A stretch of 64,000 bases of DNA. It comes from Multifurca ochricompacta. Its lineage: Eukaryota; Basidiomycota; Agaricomycetes; Russulales; Russulaceae. A program made the translations under genes and the position numbers. A model generated the notes under the pieces. That model was given only the letters and a program-made list of their open reading frames with translations. It searched no databases and was not told the origin of the DNA. This document shows, piece by piece, positions 1 to 12,084 of this stretch. The stretch is taken from assembly GCA_022496185.1 (NCBI GenBank), contig WTXG01000004.1, positions 310,001 to 374,000 on the forward strand, given 5' to 3'. Each line of letters starts with the position of its first letter. Positions within the stretch are counted from its first letter, which is position 1.

Positions 1-304
1 TGCTATCTATCTTACTCCCTGGTTCTCCTAGTGGGAATGACGGAAAACACCTGAAGGGGGGGTGTTGATCATCACAATACTGGAATGGAATAAAAATTTA
101 CATGGGACCAAACAAGGACAAATAAATGGGTCTGGGTGTCTGGGTAATTCGGAATTGACAGATTTAAAAAAAGAAACATGAACCCGCTCTGTCATCCAGC
201 AGCAATCTTTCCGCGGCATATACGCCATCGAAAAGGTGTCGCTACACCTTTCCAATCGTCTTGCATCACTACTCATCAACAGTTTACTTGTTGAGCTCCC
301 TGTG
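1..304. other. Window start and MET5 upstream region
   Basis: No gene is recognised here. The stretch lies directly upstream of the MET5 start and presumably holds its promoter and 5' leader. I looked for a CACGTG site, the Cbf1-type element common in front of sulfur assimilation genes, and saw none. Confidence 0.5.
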
Positions 305-3300
305 ATGCCATTAACACCCTCTGTAACTGCTGTCGCCCGGGTGGCGTACCTGTCCTCAGCTGTTGTCGTCGACACTCCATCCGAGTTTTCCTCGTATTGG
401 AAATCCTTGCCTCAGAGTTCCCTCCAGTTAACTACCGTCACCATTCTCCCCACGGCTCTGACCCTTCTTCCACTTTACTACGTTATAGCGCTACTGCTTT
501 GATATCGTGCACTGCTCCCTGCTCACCCGCCTTGATTCGTCTTCTGCCTCATCTCCCCGAACTCTCTAATCGGCCCATTGTCGTTCATGTCGCAGCGCGG
601 GGTGATCTCGCTGATGCTCTTATCCTTCGTGCAGCTGTGCCCTACTTTATACATTCCTCCAACGCCCAACAGGCTCATGACAACGCTTTATTGGCATCAC
701 GACTTGCGCGCATCGAGGGCAAGGCAGTCGTCCACGTCTTTCACGTAGGCGAAATGGATGATGAAGTGGAAGAAGTCTCAGAGGAAAAAGTGAAGCCCTT
801 CCTTTTCGCCGAGAAGCACATTCGCACCCCTTCGAAAGCGGTAGGTCGCGCTCAGAGTCCTATCCTCAGTCGCCCACAGAGTCCTATTCGCCGTCCATAT
901 AGTCCCTCTCCCGTACGACCCTACAGCCCCACGCCAAAATACGCTAACGGTCATGCCAATGGACTTGTTAATGGACTTGCTAATGGACATTCTCGAAAAG
1001 GAAGTGATGTGGACGGGCGTCACTCTCCCCGACCAATGACACCAACCACTCCGATGTTCACCGTTCCTGTAGACCCTACTACTGCGGGACTTCTTGAGGG
1101 ATACGAATCCGCAGCATTGGCGACGCTTGCCCTCGTCCGTCGGTCCCAGCGCGCCCTCACACAGCATGCTCACACTGATCCTCATACCGTCATCTTTGGT
1201 TTCTGTCGCACCAGTCTGGGCTTTGGTATAGATGGAGTCGCCTATGTAGATGTATCTCTCCTGTCACCCTTACCCTCTTCTCGCATCCTCGGCGCCATCC
1301 GCCCTTCTGTGCGGCACGTAATCGTACTCGAGCAAGTTGAAAAGTGGACGACAAAGTGGACCCCGTTTTTCCTTGACATTGTCAATGTTCTGCAACATCG
1401 CGATCCGGAGGATCGCCCGTCTGTCCGCAGCGCTTACCTAGGTGACACCAGTGGGCTGCAGTCCGAAGACGTTGCCACATTCCTCGAAGCCATATCGACC
1501 TCGAAGCCGTCGGTTCGCACGCAGCTCGGGTCATCGATCACATCTCCGCTCGCTATCCCTGAAACTCCCATGTACCAAGGCATGAGAGTTCGTATACCAA
1601 GATTCTAAGCCATCTGTTTGCCGACCGCTTAGAGATATCAAATTCACCATCACTAGTGCCATTTCAAGGTGAACTTGCAACTAATCCAGAATTTTCCCTG
1701 GGCCGCATTCGCGGAGCATTGGAAGAGCGTGCGGAACTTATAAAGGCGGTGCAGGAGTTGCTGCACGACTCAAAACTTCCACCAGAAACTCACTCGTTGT
1801 TCAGCCGGTGGATCCTCGTCAAGGACGACTTCATGAGGAGTGCTCAAATCGAAGGCGAAATCATTTCGGCTCTGCAATCTGGGATCGATCACCCAGTTGC
1901 AGCCCGCATTTCATCACTCCGCGAACATTTCAGGGTCAAGTCTCGATGGATAATTGGGTCAGACGCCTGGTCTCATGACCTTGGGGCGTCTGGCCTTCAT
2001 CATGCCATTGCTTCTGGCCTGAATTTAAACGTCCTTATACTCGATACCTTGCCGTACACAACTCGCAATACCTTGGATCCCAGTCGCCGCAAGCATGATA
2101 TCGGACTCTATGCTATGAACCACGGGGACGTCTATGTGGCCAGCGTCGCCGTCTACTCGTCTTACGCCCAGGTTTTGCAGGCCCTCATCGAAGCCGACAA
2201 GTTCGATGGTCCCAGCGTTGTTCTTGCGTACCTTCCTTATACGGCGGATGACACGGCAACACTCGATCTGCTCAAGGAGACCAAACTGGCTGTTGATTCT
2301 GGGTATTGGCCGCTGTACCGGTGGGACCCCAGTAAGGAAGCTGCTGGCAAAGAACCGTTTTCTCTTGACTCCGATGCCGTGAAGAATGACCTGCAGGCAT
2401 TCCTGGACCGCCAGAATCACCTTTCTCAATTGGTTCGTGCCAACCAACACTTCCCGCAGAACTTGTGACCAGTCTGGGCGAGACTGTGAAGGCGGAACGG
2501 AAGAAGCGCGCGCAGCAAGCCTATGCAGAGTTATTATCCGGCATCGATGCGCCACCCCTATTGATTCTGTATGCGTCCGACGGTGGCGCAGCCGAAAAGA
2601 AGGCGAAGCGATTAGCTGGCAGAGCCCAGGCGCGTAGACTGTCGACCACGATCGCGACCATGGACACCATGGACATGATGCGTTGTCACATGAGGAGCAC
2701 GCCGTGTTTGTCACTTCGACAGCTGGCCAGGGAGAACCTCCGCAGAATGGCCGAACATTCTTTAAGCTGCTCAACGCCGCCATAGCGACTGGTGCAAGCC
2801 CTTGGCGAAGTTGAAATATTCAGTATTTGGAATGGGAGATAGTCATTATTGGCCAAGGCCCGAAGACGCACACTATTATAATCGGCCGGCAAGGATCTGG
2901 ATGCAAAGCTGGCTGTTCTTGGTGGGGAGCGCTTTGCGGAATTGGGACTCGGGGATGATCAAGATGCAGATGGCCCTGATACCGGTTACAAAGCCTGGGA
3001 GCCACTCATCTGGAAAGCGTTGGGCGTCGAATCTTTCGAGGTGCACGAAGCTGAGCCTGAACCCATCACGAACGAGCATATCAAAGCAGCCTCTTCATAC
3101 CTTCGGGGAACAATCGCGGAGGGTCTCGAGGATACCAGCACGGGTGCGCTAGCAGCGAGCGACACACAATTGACCAAGTTCCATGGCATCTACCAGCAGG
3201 ACGATCGTGACATTCGAGAAGAGCGTGAAGCACAAGGTGTCGAGCCTGCATACGCATTCATGATTCGCGTGCGCCTCCCGGGTGGTGTATGTACCCCTGC

Positions 3301-5152
3301 TCAGTGGCTTGCGATGGACCAAATTGCGGATGAGCACGGTAGCGGGAACTTCAAGCTCACAACGCGACAGACATTCCAGTTTCACGGCATTATCAAAAAG
3401 CACTTGAAGCCTTCAATACAGGCAATCAATCGTGTTCTCCTGGATACGTTGGCAGCATGCGGTGATGTTAATAGGTAAGCACTTGTCACACCCGTCCTAG
3501 AAGTAAGACCGACTTGCCGTGCCCTTAGGAACGTTCTTTGCTCTGCGATCCCATCATTATCCAAACTGCATGCCAGGTTTATGCGTTTGCGAAAGGTGTC
3601 AGCGAACATCTCATGCCCAGGACGACTGCTTACCATGAAATCTGGTTGGACAAGAAACTGGTGGGTGGTGAGGCGCTCAAAGACTTCGAGCCCTTGTATG
3701 GAGAGTTCTATCTACCTCGAAAGGCATGCTCGTGGATGGTGTCTATTCACAGATATCTGATCGCTTCTCTTCAGTTCAAAATCGCTGTTGCGGTGCCACC
3801 AACTAATGATGTTGATGTCTTTGCAAACGATGTCGGCTTTATCGCTATTGTTAATGAGAGCGGAGAGCTAGCTGGCTTTAACGTGACGGCAGGCGGCGGC
3901 ATGGGCGTCACGCACGGTAACAAGAAAACTTATCCCCGCACAGGTAGCGTTCTTGGCTTCGTGACACCAGAACAGGGTACTATCGTTGCCGAAAAAATCA
4001 TGCTTGTGCAGAGGGATAATGGCAACCGGGCTGAGTGAGCTTTTTTTAAACATCGTTTTATCCGCCTACCACCGACAATACCGTGCAGCCGAAAGAATGC
4101 CCGCTTGAAGTACACCATCGACCGCATGGGCCTAGATGCCTTTAGAGCTGAGGTGGAGAAGCTTCTTGGCTTCCAATTTCAGCCAGCCCGCCCGTATTTA
4201 TTCGATCGAACATCGACGACTTTGGCTGGCAAACCGGCGAAGATGGCAAACATCATTTCACTTGCTTTATTGAAAACGGCCGCGTGCAGGATGAGCCCGG
4301 TCGTGACTTCAAGACCGCGTTGAGAGAGATTGCAAAAATTCACAAGGGAGAATTCCGTTTGACCGCGAATCAGCATCTCATCATATCGAATATCACGACG
4401 GCGGATTACCTGATATCAAGAGTCTACTTGCATATTACAAGTTAGACAATCTCGACTTCACTGGGCTGCGTTTGTCTTCGTCGGCGTGTGTAGCCTTTCC
4501 AACATGCGGTTCGTATACCTGTCATAATCCTCACGCGTGGTTTTGTTGACGTCGCTCCACAGGCCTTGCTATGGCTGAGTCTGAAAGAGTCTGTTTATTG
4601 TATTTCTTCGCTTACAATTCCGCTGACGTCTCTTTAGTACCTCCCACTGCTCATTGACAAGGTGGAGAAGATCTGCGAGGAGAACGGTCTACGTAATGAC
4701 TCGATTGTCATGCGCATGACTGGCTGCCCTAATGGCTGTGCACGGCCCTATGTTGCTGGTCAGCTTCATATCTGCAACTATCACGTTGGGTAATGACTCA
4801 CGTGCTTTCAGAAGTGGCATTTGTTGGTAAAGCGCCAGGCACCTACCTGATGCTGCTTGGAGGTGGTTACTACGGTCAGCGACTGAACAAGATTTACAGA
4901 GGTTGGTCGAAGTTCTGCCATGTTTTCTAACTCTCATTTATTACTCTTCACCCTCACACAGAGAGTGTGACCGAGCCAGAGATATTAGCTATTCTCAGGC
5001 CCATGATCAAGCGATATGCTCTCGAGAGACTCGATGGAGAGCGATTTGGCGATTTCGTGATCCGGGCTGGCTATATATCGCCTACAACAGAGGGAAAGGC
5101 ATGGTATGAAGGTATGGGTGGAGAAGGGCCATATCGCGAGATTGTTGCATAA
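305..5152 (+). CDS. MET5: Sulfite reductase [NADPH] beta subunit
   Basis: This is the siroheme/4Fe-4S subunit of cytosolic assimilatory sulfite reductase, reducing sulfite to sulfide for cysteine and methionine. The order is the long fungal MET5 type: N-terminal region (start ATG at 305, [18 protein letters not shown]), a pyruvate:ferredoxin-oxidoreductase-like part (about 1900-2460), a flavodoxin-like domain (about 2540-2960), then the nitrite/sulfite reductase repeats. The cluster ligands are visible as C-x5-C (codons 4487 and 4505) and C-x3-C ([10 protein letters not shown], codons 4724 and 4736). Introns include 3475-3528, a possible GC-AG intron at 3724-3774, and small ones around 4037, 4508 and 4610 that leave a mini-exon of about 26 bases. 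A Ser-Pro and Asn-Gly repeat insert lies at 841-1010. The frame is lost at about eight points (near 398, 1578, 2455, 2655, 2790, 2888, 3573, 4205 and 4395), each explained by one missing base, so the ORF as given is not continuous. Identity is firm; exon edges are approximate. Confidence 0.93.
3724..3774 (+). other. Candidate GC-AG intron in MET5
   Basis: The sequence between LPRK and FKIAVAVPP encodes 17 in-frame residues that interrupt a motif which is continuous (YLPRKFKIA) in sulfite reductases. It starts GCATGC after AAG and ends CTTCAG. At 51 bases it is the size of neighbouring introns. A miscalled T in the donor (GT to GC) is the alternative. Confidence 0.55.
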
Positions 5153-5437
5153 TCTCCTGTTGTTTTTTACGTTTTATTTATTTGCGGCACAAATTTAATG
5201 ATGCTATATATACTGCGCTTTTTGGTCGAGGTCGAGTGAAGCATAAGACAGCGAGCCGATTCTGTGAGACCTCTTTTGTTATGACCCAGTGCATTGGTGG
5301 GGGCAAATACTTTGATAGACTACACTTGCGTACTTTGTAGTTCCTCTACTCGAAGTCTTTAGAATAAACGTCGTTTTTACCTCTACTGAAGCACGAATAC
5401 CCCACATATTACAACGGCGGTACCCTCGCGAAGTAGA

Positions 5438-7348
5438 TCACCTTTTGGATGTCGCCTCGGAGATGACCTCCTTCAACACATCGATGATCCGCTCACATCT
5501 CCGCGCTTTGAATCGATGGCCGTAGTTCCCATGTGACTGTGGTGCTATGAGTGACGGACGACGTATCTCAATAAGATGGAGTAGCGCACCCTATGCGGAA
5601 ATACTTTTCTGTAAGGGAAACCATGAGCAAGAGTTAAGGAAAAGAGGGTTATAAGCATACCCTTGCGGGTCCCCAAGCCACCTGCCACGACAACGCCCCT
5701 TTGCAGAAAAGCAGGTAACAGATCGGAGGACTTGACGCTATCTGGGCACCACAGCTATAAATGCCGAACGCGCGTTTGTCCACCAGTTCTGAAACGAGTC
5801 AAGTGATGGTGATGCTCACTGCGGTCATTCCGTTCGCGGATATTTCTGTGCCTATGGGAAGCTGGGAGAGCCCGAGGTCTGTAGCGGCGGCCTTAATACG
5901 ACTGCTGGTCTTGCGATGGAGTTCGAGGCGCTCATCCAAGGAAGGGTCGCCTTTGGTGATTTGAGATAAGGACTGATGGTACGCATAAACGAGATTAACC
6001 GGGGGGGTTGCAAAGTATGCGGCGGAGCCGCCCTCGTATGCTTTCATAATAGGGAGCCATCTACGATGCGGTGAACAAAGCTCTTGGCTTGAGATATGTA
6101 CCAACGTACTTCTTCCAGCTCGCATAGAACGCCGTAACCGGTTTCGAACGTGTTTCAAAGACCTAAGGGGATTGTCAACGCCTGGGGTGTTCGACATTAG
6201 AATAGTTGACCTTCAGTGCCTTTTGGCTAACGACGACAATACTAAGTCCAGGAGGTGCGCCGAGCCCTTTCTGGCTAGCAGTAATGACGACGTCGATGCC
6301 CCAGCTGTCCATTTGAATGTCCTCGCTCGCAACAGCACAGACAGCATCGAGAACAACGAGCGTATCGGGAGAAATCCTCTTCACGGCGTCAGCCACCGGT
6401 TGCGGGTTTGAAAGTACGCCTATAATGAGAAGAGGTTGAGATGCTTAGAGATATTGACGGAGTAATCAAACCTGTCGAGGTGTCTACATGTGTGATTGTC
6501 ACGATCTTGTACTTCTTCGACTGAAGGGCTGCTCGACTGGACTACATCAACTGCTTCGCCAAAGTTGGCGTGGAGCTGGTCGACTTGAATGCCATACGTT
6601 TGAAGGCTACGGATGGATTTTCTCAGAACTAAGGACATACGAAATGCGAATACATGCGTACCATTCAGCGAAGCTGTCGCCAAAATATCCAGTATTCAGC
6701 ACCAGCGCTCTCTCTCCGGGTTCTACGAGGTTGGCTGAAACCTGGGCTTACTGACGCGTGAACGGAACAGAGCCGTGAGGAGGATATTTGCGCTTGCCTG
6801 GTCCCATCCAAGTGTTCCCGACCCGGAGATGAGAAAGGGTTGAGCGGCTGTCGTTCGTACAACCTCTCTGATTGAGAAGATGAGGAAATGTTTAGTATCG
6901 GATAGATAAGTTCGACTCATACCTGGTCATGCGAATGCTTTCGCCGAAGACGGCGGTGAAATCCGCAGACATATGAGAGACCGAGGGATGCGCATTGGCA
7001 TAGAGGACCTGCGAGGGAATAAACAGTGGTCGGTCACTGTATGAGGCGAACTGGTGCGGCGAATTAAATGGACGCACCTCATCTGTAACCTCAATGGGTC
7101 CAGGAATGCTATGGTCCGGAAGTTCCTGTCAGCCAACCAACGAGGATGCAATGTTCAGAAGCTTACACCAAGAGCCTTGCGACGATAACGAATAGAAAGA
7201 CAGACTTCTCAACGATATCGCCGCTGAACGAGTTTTGACCTGAGACTTACTTATGAGGTTCCTGCCCAATGAGTGATACTGAGTTAGGGCTAGATAGACG
7301 GAGAATATTATGCGACGGACCTGTTTAAAACCTGTCGTGGACGACATG
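5438..7348 (-). CDS. AGX1: Alanine-glyoxylate aminotransferase (class V, PLP)
   Basis: The protein converts glyoxylate and alanine to glycine and pyruvate, in peroxisome, mitochondrion or cytosol depending on species. Recognised pieces in order: MSSTTGFKQ start (7348), EPHK, the IPGPIEVTDEVLYANAHPSVSH substrate-binding N-terminus, FLISGSGTLGWDQ, LVEPGERALVLNTGYFG, then VVLDAVCAVASEDI and the PLP-lysine motif SQKGLGAPPG (Lys codon 6268-6270), ending with LLPAFLQRGVVVAGG and a KEVISEATSKR tail. There are many short introns, for example one between TDE and VLYAN (GTGCGT..TCGCAG). One base seems missing near 5494 in the last exon and possibly one near 7130. It converges with MET5, 285 bases away. 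The C-terminal SKR is a plausible type 1 peroxisomal targeting variant, which is an inference. Confidence 0.9.
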
Positions 7349-7648
7349 ACTCTGTTGCGTGTCGTGAATGATAGGGTAGAAAGCAGATGAGTTACCGATG
7401 TTCGCCGGAGAGCACCCTGAACACGGGATAACATGGCGGCACAATCGGGGTTCCGCGTTCCTCCTCTCACTCCGTCGCTAAGGCATGTCCCTCGATGGAG
7501 GGATGGCGTCGGACACACGATAGATGCGGCTTTTGTTCCCGCTTTCTCACGTATCTTACAGTAGGGCAGTAGAAGAAGGGAATAGAACGGGTATAATGTA
7601 GTAGTACTATCCATACAGACTAAGCTACTCAGCGCGCCAAAATCGCTG

Positions 7649-10133
7649 TTAACGGCCATTAGGCAACATTCGAGAGTCTACTTCCACCCCGTTTGTTTGT
7701 CCTCCGACAAAGCCCGCTACTGTCTTTTGCATATCATTCCATTCGGTCTCCCGTGGAATGGCCATATCTCCGATGTCGTATACGTAGAGACGACCTTCGC
7801 TGCCACCCAATATAGCGCGCCGACCGTCTTTGCGGTCCCACTGCAGCTTGTTGAGTGCATGGTCCGCACTCACGCTGGTGGATACCACAGGTACCTGTAG
7901 ACCATAAGCTCACGTGCGGAATATATAATGGACAGACAAGGCCAGACGACCGACCTCCGTGTCCGCATTTAAATTCCAAAGGTCAAACTTCCCAGAACCA
8001 TCCACAGAAGCAAAGATCGCGGGGTGTGCGGGATGCCACTCAATATCGTAGACATAGTCATCCGCCTCGTCGAATGAATAGATCGATGACACTGTCTGTG
8101 TCGTCGTCGATGGCTTCGCCAGTGACCTCGCACGCCATAGTTTCACTGTCCAATCTACGGAGCACGTCAAGAATAAATCAGAGAAGTCGACAGGTCCGAT
8201 GAGAGGGTGGAAGTGAAGTCCCAAGACCGGGCCGGAGTGGCCCTTGTAAACATCATACTGATTGAGACCGGCTTTCGCACCCGCGCGGTCGTAGCGGTTT
8301 GCTTGGTATATGTTTCCTTCTTCAGTACCGACCCAGAATGCCGTAGTTTCGTTGTCGGGGAAATCGAAGGTCGTGATCGCCACTTCCCCTGTCTTGTTGT
8401 GGCCTGCATGTACAAGTTCTAGTGTTTCCTGAGTCATGTGTGAGTTCCTTTCCCTTGCCATGAAGACGAATGTATATACTTGTGGCTGAGCGAGCATGTC
8501 CACGAGCCAACTACAAACCATACCGTCCGTGCTACTGGTAATAAGATTGTGTGCGTTTTGAGTGCCGACCATTTGCATCGCATAGACAGGGTGTGTGTGT
8601 CCTGCTGCCGACAACGGTGTTTTGAGAACGGGTAGGTGTTTCGACCGCGTGTCCCAGAGCAAGATTTGCCCTGAATATGTTCCACCAAAGACGAGATTCG
8701 CATGGAAGGGAGAGAATGTAACCGAAAGTACGTCAGACTGTCATTCTGGTTAACGACGCTCAGCCGTAACTACGCAAATTACACACCTGAGAATGGAACA
8801 CGAATTCCGGTCGCTCTAGCAAGTGCAGATTCCATACAGCCACAATCCCATCGGGCTCATTTACCGCAGCGGCGTTTTTATTGTATGATGCGACACTGAG
8901 TTCCGGAAACTGCAATCAACAACGTCAGTTAAAGTAGGCGGGGGAGCCTTGACAGCAGGACAGACCTTAGGTGACCAATCCACGTCCGTGATAGATCGAT
9001 TTTTGCAATATCTCTCATCCCAGAAGGAGCATATTCGTTTAACACGCTTGCCTTCGGAGTCATCACTACAGTAGTAATTGAATGAACAAGTTGGTGAAGC
9101 TGCGCGAGATGACAAACTCACCCGCCAGTCTCTGCCCCGGAGGTATAATCCCGAATGTAATCGTAGTTATCATTAAGTGCTCGCTGAACAATTTTTGATG
9201 ATTGCTCCACGAAATCCAGGAACTCCGGAGCGGCGAGAATGCTAATTTTTTCCTCCTCCGTCAAATCTAGATGTACTTTCAAAAAGAAAGGACAAGACAG
9301 AGGAAAATGCGAACAGACCCCGAATTTCCTCTTCAATCTCGCGATCTAATGTTGCGCTCTCTTCCTCGAGCCTTTCCAACGTCCGCTCTGCATCTACGGT
9401 GGTCTCGCGCTCGCGAAATACAATTTCTCGGATTTCTTCATCAGAGGTGGTCTCCGTATCGGAGTCAGTGTCCGCAGTCTGAATTTCCTTATTGTAGGTG
9501 ACCCGCTCCTGTAACCTCCCAGTTAGCTAGAAATGGGTGGAGAGTATGGGAATCAGTATACCCGCTGTGGAAGCTCGAATAACTCCTGTTGAACATCGAT
9601 GAAGTCTGGAGTGAATTTAGGGGTTATGGGGCTGCATCACGGGGCTAAAGATAACCCTGCTGAGCTTCTCAGACGCGTACTACATACACTTACCGATCGA
9701 GTATGTTCTCAGTCGCAGAATGCACAAGTGTTGCGCCAAAGCCTGCCCTGTCTGAGCCAGCGCTACTTATGCGGCTCACTCTTCCAGAAACACGAAGAGA
9801 ACTTGGCCCTGGGAGGTCAGGGTGACCGAGAGAAGGCGTCCCAGGGACAGAGGATGCTGGTGTTAAGTCTGGGCTACGAGGGCTGAGAGCATCATCTGGA
9901 CCCAAGATAGACTTAAGCAGTGCGTTAATATCTGCCTGTGTTGGGGATTTAACAGGTGTCTAAAAAAGTGGGAGTGTGTGAGATATCGTGCGAGACGGAG
10001 GGATTGGTGCGTGTCGGGGACTGACTGTAGCCCGGCGCTCACTGTCTTGCCTTTGTCTGATTATGCGGGCTTGACGCATTTCCTGAAGTTTGGCACGCTT
10101 GGCCTCGATCTCATCCCTGAGCCTTGCAGACAT
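7649..10133 (-). CDS. PAC11: Cytoplasmic dynein intermediate chain (WD40)
   Basis: This subunit scaffolds the dynein motor and binds dynactin at its N-terminus. The start MSARLRDEIEAKRAKLQEMR begins a charged coiled coil typical of the family; a Ser/Pro-rich linker follows (about 9690-9905). Next come HLDLTEEEKISILAAPEF and NYDYIRDYTSG, the conserved segment before the propeller, then WD repeats, including SFWDERYCKNRSITDVDWSP, TSSTDGMVCSWLVDML, LTCSVDWTVKLWRARS and a last blade KLQWDRKDGRRAILGGSEGR. It ends at 7649 with a short polar tail. The gene is divergent from SEN2 with only 146 bases between starts. The assignment rests on this segment order; the symbol is the yeast name. Confidence 0.9.
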
Positions 10134-10279
10134 TATTGAACTTAAATTGAGGGATACTGACAGAGTTGGTGCGTGTAATGTTAATGTGTTAAGTTTAAGT
10201 ATTGTGGAGTATATAAGGGTAGTCACGTGTGTACAATATTTGCCCCGCGGTCGCAGTGACCGTTTTTGACCTTCACTCG
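10134..10279. promoter_or_regulatory. Bidirectional promoter, dynein IC / SEN2
   Basis: The two start codons are 146 bases apart on opposite strands, so both promoters must share this stretch. A TATATAA-like run lies at about 10210 and a CACGTG box at 10224-10229, about 50 bases before the SEN2 ATG. Confidence 0.5.
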
Positions 10280-11726
10280 ATGTCCTCGGTGAATCAATCA
10301 CAATCAAGGGGAAATTCTTCTCAAAAAAAAGGCGGAAGGAAACGAAACGAAAATAATGTAATTTATGCAAATCCTCTTCCGATCACTTTTTCTCGGGTCG
10401 AGAATAGATTTACAGTCACAGCTCTGGGAATCTTCGGTATATCACCAGCTCGTTTGCTGAAACCTCAATGCAAGGGCACGTTTGATCCTATCACTCGTTC
10501 AGTCTGGATAACCGACCCGAAAGACCGCGCAATTCTCTGGAGACGTGGTTTTTTTGGGAAAGGGAATCTCTCGCGCAGCGAGCCAAGTTGGCTCGTGAGG
10601 CAGACTAATATTAGAACGGCCGTTGGGAGACGTAAGCCCCGATTTATGTCTATGTTGGTATCTACTTGTGCTCACGACATATTCGCACAGAGACAACCTC
10701 TGAGGAAGTGACAGCGAAACGCAGAGCTGAGCGAAAACAATTCAAGTTAGACAGAGCTAGAGGAATTGCGGCCGCTGCCGCCGAAGCGGAGTCTGCCTTT
10801 GCGGAAGGTCGTATTATCTCTGCAGAGGAGACAAAGGCACTGATACCATCGGCCGCAACGTGGAAGCCGTCCCCTTCGACCCAGAATGTTACATTATCTT
10901 TTTTGGAGCAATATCAAGGGGCAGCGGATCTCGACGCCGAACCGTTGGAGGATATGGAACACATGCAACTCACGTTCTCTGAAGCGTTCTTCCTGACGTG
11001 GGCTCTTGATTGCCTAAGCATTCGTCGCCCAAACGCGGTACGATGGCACTGTGTCGCATGTGCAGTTGACCCTGAAATGTTCACTTAGCTCGAGCCAATG
11101 ACATTGCCTGAAATCTGGATTGCGTTCCAGACAACTCATTTACCGCCTCATCTTCAGGCTTATTCGTCTCAAGAAAGCATTCTGCGCCCGGACAATCCCT
11201 TCCTACTTAACTACTTCTTTTTTCACCATTACCGATCCCTCGGTTGGGTCGTAAAGAATGGGTGAAGTTCTGTGTGGACTATATTCTATACAAGCGAGGC
11301 CCAGTCTTTCACCACGCCGAGTGAGCTGCCTTGATTCTTTCACAGATAGTAGTGTGTGCTGTTCACCTGAAGAACTGACGCCTCCGCCCAGATTTGCTGT
11401 TGTTCTTATCCCCGTTTATGAGGATGCCAGGGACGCAGAATCTTCGCCGTTTTCACTTTCAAATTCAGAGCCCTTTACATGGCAATGGCTCAGCACTATC
11501 AATCGTGTCAACTCGCAAGTTCAGAAGGTGTGCTCAGGTCATTTTCTCCGAATCCTGGGATGCGATACTGATATGCATGTGCAAGACACTTGTACTTTCC
11601 TATGTGACCATACCCGCGCTCTCACGAGTTTCTCTTACCGAGCTTACTTCGCCGGCATGCTTCGAACGGTATTCTATCCGAGAGATAATCATTCGGAGGT
11701 TTGTGCCTGCGAGAATGCGTGATTGA
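10280..11726 (+). CDS. SEN2: tRNA-splicing endonuclease catalytic subunit Sen2
   Basis: Sen2 cuts the 5' splice site of intron-containing pre-tRNAs within the Sen2-Sen15-Sen34-Sen54 complex. The N-terminal part has PITRSVWITDPKDRAILWRRG and FFGKGNLSRSEPSW, diagnostic for the subunit. After a basic/alanine-rich linker comes FSEAFFLTWALDCL and the endonuclease fold: YRSLGWVVKNGVKFCVDYIL, YKRGPVFHHAEF (catalytic Tyr and His) and VQKTLVLSYV (catalytic Lys). Introns: GTAAGC..CACAG starting near 10631, and one splitting HHAEF (GTGAGC..CCCAG, about 11321-11390). The start at 10280 was chosen as the first ATG downstream of the shared promoter that continues in frame. The end is RMRD then TGA. Confidence 0.92.
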
Positions 11727-12084
11727 TTGATCTGTGTGTGGGACTGGCGTAAGGTGATTACTTGTATTAGACGGTGTCGTGTGTGTGGATGGAAGGGATG
11801 CTCACGATCAGGCTTAAAAGAGTAAAAATGTCCATCACGTCCACGTCCATCCAATCCAATTCATTATCATTATTTTCTTTTTTTTCCCCTATTTCTTCCC
11901 CTTATTTTAGTCAGCTCGTTACGCGCGTTCACGCTGCGCGTTATTTTACGCACTCACATTGCTCAGAACAATTCGTGTGTGCGGTCTATGCTAGAACTTG
12001 TTCCTGCCCGAAGGCGACCAGTCTCGCGTTCCTAACCCAGTAACAACAACCCGTCATTTATCGTCTGATTTCCATTATATTGTA
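11727..12084. other. Intergenic, SEN2 to transcription factor gene
   Basis: Pyrimidine-rich stretch with a T-run near 11870-11885. It is likely the SEN2 3' end plus promoter and leader of the downstream regulator. No gene seen. Confidence 0.5.

Noticed and set aside
1900..2460. Pyruvate:ferredoxin oxidoreductase-like sequence as a sign of gene transfer
   Set aside because: This domain is a normal part of the long fungal MET5 architecture.
2025..2783. 252-codon open frame on the minus strand
   Set aside because: It is antisense to clearly conserved MET5 coding sequence and has no recognisable domain.
305..5152. MET5 as a pseudogene
   Set aside because: All catalytic and cluster residues are present, and similar single-base losses hit other essential genes, which favours sequence error.
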